Part shown: positions 33,448 through 39,456 of the stretch, one piece after another
Numbering within the stretch: position 1 is the first letter of the stretch
Layout: the number at the start of each line of letters is the position of its first letter
Assembly: GCA_009841605.1 (NCBI GenBank)
Contig: VXLM01000047.1
Span: 15,924-61,564 of the forward strand
Source: Dehalococcoidia bacterium
GTDB taxonomy: Bacteria > Chloroflexota > Dehalococcoidia > Lucifugimonadales > VXLM01
Direction: 5' to 3'
Length of the DNA stretch: 45,641 nucleotides
Notes under the pieces: generated by a model
What the model was told of the DNA's origin: nothing
Database searches by the model: none
Seen by the model: the letters and a program-made list of their open reading frames with translations, nothing else
Made by a program: the position numbers and the translations under genes

Positions 33448-34143
33448 CTAACTGGACTGGGCGAACCCCCTCAGCGCCTCCACCGCCGCCGCCTGCTCCG
33501 CCAGCGACTTCCGCTTCCCCTCACCCCTGCCGGCCACCTCGCCACCGACCGTCACCTCCGCAACGAACAGCCGGTCGTGGTCCGCCCCCTCCTCGTGAAC
33601 GATCCGGTACGTCGGCGACGGCAGCCCCTCCGCCTGCACCGCCTCCTGCAGCGCCGATTTCGGATTCGCCGACATCTCCGGCTCACCCAGAGACGACAGC
33701 CACTCACCTAGTACCCTCAATACCACCTCACGCGCCACCTTATACCCCTGATCGAGGAACACAGCCCCAATCACCGCCTCCAGCCCCGCTGAGAGGTTCG
33801 ACGCCCGCTCACGCCCGCCTCCGGCCTCCTCGCCCCTTCCCATGCGCAACATCTCGCCCAGCCCGATATCCCGTGCCGCCTCAGCAAGCGTCGCCTCCTG
33901 CACCAGCGCCGCGCGCGCCTGCGTCAGCTTCCCCTCCGGCCAGTCGGGATTCGCAGCATAAAGCTCCTCCGCTACGACCATACCCAACACGGCGTCGCCC
34001 AAGAATTCCAATCGCTCGTTCGATTCTGGAAACACGCCGGGGTTCTCATTGATATAGGAGCTGTGCACCAGCGCGAGACGCAGCAGTCCGGCGTCCAGGA
34101 ATCGTACGCCTAGCGCTTCTTCCAACTCCTCCTCACGTACCAT
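33448..34143 (-). CDS. rnc: Ribonuclease III
   Basis: 231 aa; AGGAGG 8 nt before the ATG. RNase III signature NERLEFLGDAVLG at 42-54 with the catalytic acidic residues, then a dsRNA-binding domain (about 158-228, NPKSALQEAVQAEG...). It cleaves double-stranded RNA in rRNA and mRNA processing. By eye, the second metal site reads NLSAGLEAVIGA, keeping the Glu but with Ala where E. coli has Asp114; variation there occurs in the family. Single gene here. Confidence 0.92.
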   Translation of the reverse strand: MVREEELEEALGVRFLDAGLLRLALVHSSYINENPGVFPESNERLEFLGDAVLGMVVAEELYAANPDWPEGKLTQARAALVQEATLAEAARDIGLGEMLRMGRGEEAGGGRERASNLSAGLEAVIGAVFLDQGYKVAREVVLRVLGEWLSSLGEPEMSANPKSALQEAVQAEGLPSPTYRIVHEEGADHDRLFVAEVTVGGEVAGRGEGKRKSLAEQAAAVEALRGFAQSS

Positions 34144-34186
34144 TCAAACTTCCTCCTAAAAGACCTCTGCGTAACCCCTCCGCCGT

Positions 34187-34278
34187 TCGCAGGCAGGCAG
34201 GGGTAGGTAAAACGGAACTGTAGCTATAACTCTCCCCCCTTGCCTGTCATTCCGAGCGTAGCGAGGAATCTAAAGTCC
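34187..34278 (+). repeat. Composite family 1 repeat unit (empty-site counterpart)
   Basis: Starts GCAGGGGTAGGTAAAA and ends in the family 1 core GAGGAATCTAAAGTCC. It parallels 26518-26600 but without the 343-bp insertion. Confidence 0.7.
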
Positions 34279-34375
34279 ATAACCGTAGGACTCGACAGCC
34301 AGTGCCGCGCTTGCATCGTGACCAAGAGTGAACACAGCGTAAGAATGCCACATGTCAGCTTTACGTTGGGACAGA

Positions 34376-34420
34376 CATTTTAGATTCTTCGACTTCGCTG
34401 CGCTTCGCTCAGAATGACAA
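34376..34420 (-). repeat. Dispersed extragenic repeat family 1, inverted
   Basis: CATTTTAGATTCTTCGAC...CAGAATGACA, the mirror of the unit 100 bp to the left. Confidence 0.75.
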
Positions 34421-34449
34421 TGCCGGAGATGCGTTTTCGTCAACGTAGA

Positions 34450-34490
34450 CCCCCTCTCCCGCGAACGGGAGAGGGTAGGGGTGAGGGTAA
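34450..34490 (+). repeat. Dispersed extragenic repeat family 2
   Basis: CCCTCTCCCGCGAACGGGAGAGGG hairpin (shown here as arms CCCTCTCCCG and CGGGAGAGGG) with GGGTGAGGGT tail. Confidence 0.8.
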
Positions 34491-34552
34491 AAAGACTACA
34501 CAAGAATATCCCTCGCAGTCCAAAACACCGCAATCCGTCCCCATCGCCCCCT

Positions 34553-34606
34553 GTAACAGAGATGTAACAGAACGGCAACACCGAAGCAACAAGCCCCGAA
34601 TATAGT
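34553..34606 (+). promoter_or_regulatory. GlnR-like operator array and -10 of amtB
   Basis: GTAAC (34553), GTAAC (34564), GCAAC (34575) and GCAAC (34586), each separated by exactly 6 nt (11-bp period), then 10 nt to a -10-like TATAGT at 34601-34606; no -35. This fits the actinobacterial GlnR pattern gTnAc-n6-GaAAc and an activated promoter. The same layout occurs at 36332-36385. Confidence 0.78.
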
Positions 34607-34653
34607 CGTTCCGTTCCAATCAAATGCGTTTTCCGAAAAAGGAGGCTTCAAGA

Positions 34654-35973
34654 ATGAACGCATTGGCTAAAACGGCTCACCTAACCCCCACCAAGCTCCG
34701 GTTGATGATGATCGCCCTGCTCGGCATCGGCATCTTCTTCGGAACGATAGGAGTCGCCTACGCGCAGGGCGCCGTTTCCGCGGACGACGTCGACTCCAAG
34801 CTCAACGACTTCATCCTCGTCGCCGCCGCCGCGCTCGTCTTCTTCATGCAGGCCGGATTCGCCTTCCTCGGCGCGGGCCTCATCCGCTCCAAGAACACCG
34901 TCAACTACATGACCAAGTCGTTCCTCGACTTCTGCATAGCCTCCCTCGGCTTCTGGGCCTTCGGCTATGCGCTCATGATGGGTGGCGGAGCGGCCTCCGG
35001 CATCATCGGCCTCGAGGGCTTCTTCCTCCTCGACTTCGAGGACACCGACCTCGTCGCATGGTTCTTCCAGATGGTCTTCGCCGGCACCGCCGCAACCATC
35101 ATCGCGGGAGCCGTCGCCGAGCGCACCAAGATCAACGCATACTTCGCCTACAGCTTCATCGTCGGCGCGGTCGTCTACCCCATCTACGGCCACTGGGCGT
35201 GGAGCGATGAGGGCTGGCTGACGCAGATCGGCCCCGGCTTCGCCGACTACGCCGGTTCCGGTGTAGTCCACATGATCGGCGGCTTCCTCGCACTCGCCGG
35301 CGCGATAGTCGTCGGTCCTCGCAAGGGCTTCCGCGAGGGCGCCGACCTCAAGGGCCACAACATGCCCTACGTCGTCGTCGGCACCTTCATCCTCTTCTTC
35401 GGCTGGTTCGGCTTCAACATCAACTCCGACAGCCTCGGCCTCAACGCCGTCAACACCCTTCTGGCGGGCGCCGCGGGAGCCGTCTCCGCCATCTACATAG
35501 CCATGATCCGCACTGGCAAGGCCGACATCGAGATGGGCGCGAACGGCGCTCTGGCCGGTCTCGTCGGAATCACCGCCGGGTGCGCCTACGTCGACCCCTG
35601 GGCCGCCGTCGTGATCGGCCTCTTCGCCGGAGTCATCATGATCGCCGGAGTCCACATCATCAAGCTCGTCCTAAAGGTCGACGACCCCGTCAGCGCCATC
35701 ACCGTCCACGGCATCTGCGGCGCGTGGGGCCTGCTGGCCGTCGGCATCTTCGCATCCGGAAACAACGGCGTCGAAGGATTCATCGCCGGAGACTTTGAGC
35801 AGATTGTCCCGCAGATCGTCGGTATGCTCGTGGCCATCGCCTGGGGCCTCGGCGCGGGATTCATCCTCTTCAAGGCCATCGACCTCACCATCGGCATGAG
35901 GGCGTCCGAAGAAGAGGAAGAGCAGGGCCTCGACGTACCCGAGCACGGCAGGTCCGCATACCCCGAAATGTAG
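34654..35973 (+). CDS. amtB: Ammonium transporter
   Basis: 439 aa from the ATG at 34654 (AAAGGAGG upstream); an earlier in-frame ATG at 34624 overlaps the promoter leader and has no such site. Signal-like first helix ending VAYAQG, then about 11 membrane helices. Amt signatures: DYAGSGVVHMIGG with the conserved pore His, FFGWFGFN, and the second pore His in ITVHGICGAWG. It conducts ammonium/ammonia across the membrane. No PII gene (glnK) follows, unlike the common amtB-glnK pair. Its promoter carries the operator array, implying nitrogen control. Confidence 0.93.
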   Translation: MNALAKTAHLTPTKLRLMMIALLGIGIFFGTIGVAYAQGAVSADDVDSKLNDFILVAAAALVFFMQAGFAFLGAGLIRSKNTVNYMTKSFLDFCIASLGFWAFGYALMMGGGAASGIIGLEGFFLLDFEDTDLVAWFFQMVFAGTAATIIAGAVAERTKINAYFAYSFIVGAVVYPIYGHWAWSDEGWLTQIGPGFADYAGSGVVHMIGGFLALAGAIVVGPRKGFREGADLKGHNMPYVVVGTFILFFGWFGFNINSDSLGLNAVNTLLAGAAGAVSAIYIAMIRTGKADIEMGANGALAGLVGITAGCAYVDPWAAVVIGLFAGVIMIAGVHIIKLVLKVDDPVSAITVHGICGAWGLLAVGIFASGNNGVEGFIAGDFEQIVPQIVGMLVAIAWGLGAGFILFKAIDLTIGMRASEEEEEQGLDVPEHGRSAYPEM

Positions 35974-35983
35974 CTCCACCCCA

Positions 35984-36016
35984 ACGTCTCTCCCCCGCTC
36001 GACGGGGGAGAGACGT
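35984..36016. terminator. Perfect hairpin after amtB
   Basis: A near-perfect stem ACGTCTCTCCCCC/GGGGGAGAGACGT with a short loop, 10 nt after the amtB stop. There is no T run, so it may protect or attenuate the transcript rather than end it. It is related to family 2 repeats. Confidence 0.5.
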
Positions 36017-36059
36017 AGAGAGAGGCAAGGGGCCGACCAAAATTTTGGGGTTGAGAAAA

Positions 36060-36290
36060 ATGCTGCATATGGAGGCAAGAGACCAAATGTTGCATGATGA
36101 TCTGAGGTGGCAGGACTATTATCGAACGAAATGCTTGGCTGTAGGGCAAATCCGTCCAGGGTTTGCCGCCGGTTGGCGGGATGGTTGGGAAGGCCGTTCT
36201 CCGAAACCGAGAGCCAGAGCGGCGTCATACTGCAAGGAATACACCGAAGCATATCAGTTGGGACGTTCGGATAGAGAGAAAACGGTGTGA
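36060..36290 (+). CDS. Small basic protein of unknown function
   Basis: About 76 aa from the ATG at 36060; TTG at 36045 and ATGs at 36069 and 36087 are alternatives, the last with GGAGG 11 nt upstream. The sequence is rich in aromatic and basic residues: GFAAGWRDGWEGRSPKP then YTEAYQLGRSD. The Gly-Trp/Tyr-Arg spacing recalls ribosome-modulation-factor-like small proteins, but I cannot establish homology. It lies between amtB and the operator array of the next transcript. Confidence 0.42.
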   Translation: MLHMEARDQMLHDDLRWQDYYRTKCLAVGQIRPGFAAGWRDGWEGRSPKPRARAASYCKEYTEAYQLGRSDREKTV

Positions 36291-36291
36291 G

Positions 36292-36307
36292 TGTGCAGCA
36301 CTGCACA
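36292..36307. promoter_or_regulatory. Short perfect dyad before the second operator array
   Basis: TGTGCAG, 2 nt, CTGCACA, right after the small gene's stop codon and 24 nt before the first GTGAC box. It could be an additional operator; its binder is unknown. Confidence 0.3.
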
Positions 36308-36331
36308 ATGGGCCCTATAACCCGACCCCGT

Positions 36332-36385
36332 GTGACATATTTGTAACATCTGTGCAATACACTGGAAACACTGGTCTCCCATACT
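36332..36385 (+). promoter_or_regulatory. GlnR-like operator array and -10 before the microprotein/glutamine synthetase II
   Basis: GTGAC (36332), GTAAC (36343), GCAAT (36354) and GAAAC (36365) at exact 11-bp steps, then 10 nt to a -10-like CATACT (36380-36385). Spacing is identical to that at amtB. The boxes match gTnAc-n6-GaAAc even better here. Confidence 0.75.
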
Positions 36386-36424
36386 GGTACTTGGCAATCA
36401 TAAACATCGAGGTAACGACACGAT

Positions 36425-36520
36425 ATGGAAGTGGTAATTGGGGCGGTGGCGTTCATGGTCCTGTTCGCGGTCTGGGTAATTCTCCCAAGCCGAATTCGAA
36501 AGCAGAATAAGGACTCCTGA
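36425..36520 (+). CDS. Putative 31-aa single-span membrane microprotein
   Basis: ATG at 36425, stop TGA at 36518. The peptide opens MEVVIGAVAF, continues as one hydrophobic span (about residues 4-20) and ends basic (PSRIRKQNKDS), a positive-inside layout. GAGG lies 12 nt upstream, a weak site. It is the first frame after the predicted nitrogen-controlled transcription start (about 36392) and is followed by a hairpin. It might be a regulatory small protein for Amt/GS, or the transcript may act as RNA; unproven. Confidence 0.4.
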   Translation: MEVVIGAVAFMVLFAVWVILPSRIRKQNKDS

Positions 36521-36555
36521 TCGACCAATCCGCATAGGCTGGACCAAATTCTCCA

Positions 36556-36585
36556 AATGAACGGCCGGGCGGCAGGTCGTTCATT
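36556..36585 (+). terminator. Hairpin downstream of the microprotein
   Basis: AATGAACG (36556-36563) pairs perfectly with CGTTCATT (36578-36585) around a GC-rich 14-nt centre, followed by CTTTGTG. A possible weak terminator or attenuator before glutamine synthetase II. Confidence 0.45.
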
Positions 36586-36619
36586 CTTTGTGAGAGGGTC
36601 TACGACAATCGACATTTAC

Positions 36620-36649
36620 TTGACGAATCGCCGCCGATTCACGGAAAAT
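36620..36649 (+). promoter_or_regulatory. Possible second promoter of glutamine synthetase II
   Basis: TTGACG (36620-36625), 18 bp, GAAAAT (36644-36649), 30 nt before the ATG. The -10 is weak. Confidence 0.4.
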
Positions 36650-36678
36650 CTGAAGGATTAATCAACAGAGGGAGTTTT

Positions 36679-37704
36679 ATGGAATACTACAAGGCTGAAT
36701 ACATCTGGATAGACGGTTCGGAGCCGACCTCGAAGCTCCGGTCCAAGACCAAGATCGTCCCCAAGGGCGAGGAGCCTCCCATCTGGGGCTTCGACGGATC
36801 GAGCACCAACCAGGCCCCCGGCGAGAACTCGGACTGCGTGCTCAGGCCGGTCTACACCTGTCCCGACCCGATTCGCGGCGGCGACGACATCCTCGCCATG
36901 TGCGAGGTCCTCTTGACCGACCTGTCGCCTCACCCGTCCAACACGAGGGCAGCCTGTGCCGAGGCAGCCGAAAAGTACGCCGATTTCGATATGTGGTTCG
37001 GCATCGAGCAGGAATACACCTTCTTCGACGGCATCAAGCCGCTCGGCTGGCCCGACAACGGCTTCCCCGCCCCGCAGGGCGGCTACTACTGCGGCGTAGG
37101 CTCAGACGAGGTCTTCGGACGACCCATCGTCGAGGCCCACATGGACGCCTGCCTCCGCGCAGGACTGGGCATCTCCGGCATCAACGCCGAGGTCATGCCC
37201 GCGCAGTGGGAGTTCCAGATTGGACCCGTCGGCGCTCCCGCCGTCGGTGACGAGCTGTGGATCGCCCGCTGGCTCCTCTACCGCATCGGTGAGGATGTAC
37301 ACATCTCCGACAAGGAGAACACGGGCGTCTCCGCAAGGCTCGATCCCAAGCCGATGCAGGGCGACTGGAACGGCGCGGGCGCTCACTGCAACTTCTCAAC
37401 CGTCCAGATGCGCGAGAACTACGACGCCTGCATCGCCGCCGCCGAGGCCCTCAAGGGCAACCACGAGGCCCACATCGCCGAGTACGGCGACCGCATCGAA
37501 GAGCGCCTGACGGGACACCACGAGACCTGCTCCTACAAGGAGTTCAGGTACGGCGTGTCCGACAGGGGCGCGTCCGTCCGCATCCCCTGGCAAGTGGAGC
37601 AGGACGGCAAGGGGTACATCGAGGACAGGCGGCCAAACGCCAACTGCGACCCCTACAGGGTCACCCGACTCATACTCAACACGGTGTGCGGAGCAGCATC
37701 CTAA
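36679..37704 (+). CDS. glnII: Glutamine synthetase type II (eukaryotic-like)
   Basis: 341 aa; GAGGGAG-type site before the ATG. GSII marks: YIWIDGSEP, WGFDGSSTNQA, the catalytic FGIEQEYTFF, GAGAHCNFST, and an Arg-rich end (SYKEFRYGVSDRGASVRIP, cited in part as GVSDRGASVRIP). It forms decamers that make glutamine from glutamate, ammonium and ATP and is not adenylylated. GSII is normal in eukaryotes and found in Rhizobiales, Actinobacteria and some others, so this copy may come by transfer. It sits between amtB and a type I synthetase. Confidence 0.92.
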   Translation: MEYYKAEYIWIDGSEPTSKLRSKTKIVPKGEEPPIWGFDGSSTNQAPGENSDCVLRPVYTCPDPIRGGDDILAMCEVLLTDLSPHPSNTRAACAEAAEKYADFDMWFGIEQEYTFFDGIKPLGWPDNGFPAPQGGYYCGVGSDEVFGRPIVEAHMDACLRAGLGISGINAEVMPAQWEFQIGPVGAPAVGDELWIARWLLYRIGEDVHISDKENTGVSARLDPKPMQGDWNGAGAHCNFSTVQMRENYDACIAAAEALKGNHEAHIAEYGDRIEERLTGHHETCSYKEFRYGVSDRGASVRIPWQVEQDGKGYIEDRRPNANCDPYRVTRLILNTVCGAAS

Positions 37705-37745
37705 AGTCCCGCCCCCAATCGGGGCGCATCAACCGCCCGAAACGA

Positions 37746-37780
37746 AACGCCGTCGGTCCCAAACCGGTACCGGCGGCGTT
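37746..37780 (+). terminator. Hairpin terminator-like structure after glutamine synthetase II
   Basis: Twelve-bp stem AACGCCGTCGGT/ACCGGCGGCGTT (one G-T pair) followed by CTTG; T run is minimal. Confidence 0.55.
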
Positions 37781-37797
37781 CTTGCACAATCCAACAC

Positions 37798-37843
37798 CCT
37801 GTCATTTCGAACGCAGCGCAGCAAAGTGAGGAATCTAAAATCC
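37798..37843 (+). repeat. Dispersed extragenic repeat family 1
   Basis: CCTGTCATTTCGAACG...GAGGAATCTAAAATCC, most like the copy at 20837. Confidence 0.8.
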
Positions 37844-37896
37844 TCTGCACCGAAGGCCATCAATACTGTGGAATTCCGCTCAGACCCCCTGTCGTA

Positions 37897-37917
37897 GGGC
37901 AACCCTTGTGGTTGCCC
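37897..37917 (+). repeat. Extragenic hairpin repeat, family 4
   Basis: GGGCAACC, 5-nt loop, GGTTGCCC. Similar GTAGGGGCAACC...GGTTGCCC motifs are common between genes in many uncultured bacteria; one copy here. Confidence 0.5.
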
Positions 37918-37987
37918 GTCCCCAATACGGCAAGCATCCTGCACCGACCCGACAACCTCATTAATCCAATCGACACCGCAACGCCAA

Positions 37988-38017
37988 TTGACACAAAAAT
38001 TCATGAATAGCTATACT
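37988..38017 (+). promoter_or_regulatory. Strong sigma-70 promoter of glutamine synthetase I
   Basis: Consensus TTGACA (37988-37993), 18-bp spacer, TATACT (38012-38017). No 11-bp box array is evident, so unlike amtB this gene looks constitutive. Confidence 0.75.
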
Positions 38018-38079
38018 GAACGTTCCCCGTAGGCCCCATGAGGCCGGTGAGAACCTGGAGTCCCGGAAATACGGACACC

Positions 38080-39447
38080 ATGCCAGCTACCCTAGAGCGA
38101 GACCCAGAGGAGATCGAGTACGTCCTCCGCAAGGCGCGGGAGAACGACGTCAAGTTCATTCGCCTGTGGTTCACCGACATCCTCGGAAGCCTCAAGGGCT
38201 TGGCCGTCACTGTCGAGGAGCTGGAAATCGCCCTCACGCGGGGCATGAACTTCGACGGCTCCTCCATAGAGGGATTCGCTCGCTACCGCGAGACCGACAT
38301 GTACGCCCTTCCGGATCCCACCACGTTCAGCCTCCTGCCCTGGCGGCCGAAGACCAACGCAGTCGCCAGGATGTTCTGCGATCTCATCACCCCGACGGGA
38401 GAGCCTTTCGAGGGCGACCCGCGCGCCGTTCTGCGACGCAACCTCGAACGCGCCTCAAAGCTCGGCTACACCTACTACGTCGCGCCGGAGCTGGAGTATT
38501 TCTACTTCAAGGACTCCGACGGCGTTGAGTTCCTCGATGAGGCCGGCTACTTCGACCAGAACCCCCAGGACCTCGCGACGAATCTCCGACGTGAGACCGT
38601 CCTGACCCTGGAGGACCTCGAAATCCCCGTCGTCTACAGCCATCACGAGGTCGCCCCCAGCCAGCACGAGATAGACCTCAGGCACACCGACGCGCTCACC
38701 ATGGCCGACACCGTCATGACCTGCCGCGTGGTCATCAAGGAGGTCGCCGTCAGCCAGGGGTGCTACGCCACCTTCATGCCGAAGCCCGTCTACGGCATAA
38801 ACGGCAGTGGAATGCACACCCACCAGTCCCTCTCCAACGGGAACGGCAACGCCTTCCACGACCCCGACGACCCCGACCGGCTCTCGCAGGAGGCCAAGTG
38901 GTTCATCGCCGGGCTGCTCCGGCACGCCCCCGAGATCACCGCCATCACCAACCAGTGGGTCAACTCCTACAAGCGGCTCGTCCGCAGTCCCGACGACGCG
39001 CCCCTCGGCTACGAAGCGCCCGTCTACGTCTCCTGGGCCAACGTCAACCGCTCCGATCTCGTCCGCGTGCCGACCTTTAAAGAGGGCCGCGAGGAGTCCC
39101 GGCGCATCGAGTACCGCGCCCCAGACCCCGCGTGCAACCCTTATCTTGCCTTCAGTGTCATGCTCGCCGCCGGTTTGGAGGGCATCGAGAAGCAGTACGA
39201 ACTCCCGCCCGCCGCCGAGACGAACGTCTTCGACATGACCGACGAGCAGCGCCGCGACGCGGGAATATCCACCCTCCCGCGCTCCCTCGAAGAGGCCGTC
39301 GCCGCCACCGAGCGGAGCGACCTTGTGCGCAACGCCCTCGGCGACCACGTCTTCGAGAGCTTCATACACAACAAGAAAGTCGAGTGGGACCGCTACTCCA
39401 TGCAGGTCACCGACTACGAAATCGACCGCCACCTAGCCGACTTGTAA
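38080..39447 (+). CDS. glnA: Glutamine synthetase type I
   Basis: 455 aa from the ATG at 38080; an in-frame ATG at 38038 would add 14 residues and lies just after the predicted transcription start, so it is possible too. GSI signatures: NFDGSSIEGF, APELEYFYF, SQHEIDLR, NGSGMHTHQS, and EYRAPDPACNPYLAFSVML (cited in part as RAPDPACNPY). Around the site adenylylated in GSI-beta enzymes the sequence is NVFDMT, with Phe for the modified Tyr, so it should not be controlled by adenylylation (alpha type). It makes glutamine for the GOGAT encoded directly downstream (gltB begins 9 nt after the stop). Confidence 0.92.
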   Translation: MPATLERDPEEIEYVLRKARENDVKFIRLWFTDILGSLKGLAVTVEELEIALTRGMNFDGSSIEGFARYRETDMYALPDPTTFSLLPWRPKTNAVARMFCDLITPTGEPFEGDPRAVLRRNLERASKLGYTYYVAPELEYFYFKDSDGVEFLDEAGYFDQNPQDLATNLRRETVLTLEDLEIPVVYSHHEVAPSQHEIDLRHTDALTMADTVMTCRVVIKEVAVSQGCYATFMPKPVYGINGSGMHTHQSLSNGNGNAFHDPDDPDRLSQEAKWFIAGLLRHAPEITAITNQWVNSYKRLVRSPDDAPLGYEAPVYVSWANVNRSDLVRVPTFKEGREESRRIEYRAPDPACNPYLAFSVMLAAGLEGIEKQYELPPAAETNVFDMTDEQRRDAGISTLPRSLEEAVAATERSDLVRNALGDHVFESFIHNKKVEWDRYSMQVTDYEIDRHLADL

Positions 39448-39456
39448 ACCTCTATC

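Larger units (their letters stand above)
34144..34653. other. Repeat-filled intergenic region with amtB control sites
   Basis: About 510 bp between divergent rnc and amtB. It contains a composite family 1 unit at 34187-34278, an inverted family 1 copy at 34376-34420, a family 2 hairpin at 34450-34490 and the amtB operator and -10 at 34553-34606. No gene is supported. Confidence 0.7.
37705..38079. other. Intergenic region between the two glutamine synthetase genes
   Basis: About 375 bp: hairpin 37746-37780, a family 1 repeat at 37798-37843, a GGGCAACC/GGTTGCCC hairpin at 37897-37917 and the promoter of the type I synthetase at 37988-38017. An in-frame ATG at 38038 gives a longer possible N-terminus for that gene. 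Confidence 0.65.

Noticed and set aside
34681-35655. 324-codon Asp/Glu/Gly-rich minus-strand frame across amtB
   Set aside because: Antisense shadow; amtB on the plus strand has all Amt signatures and a ribosome-binding site.
37956-38000. Possible third GlnR-like array before type I glutamine synthetase
   Set aside because: Only one GCAAC fits; neighbours at 11-bp steps (CAATC, TGACA) are poor, and a near-consensus promoter is present.
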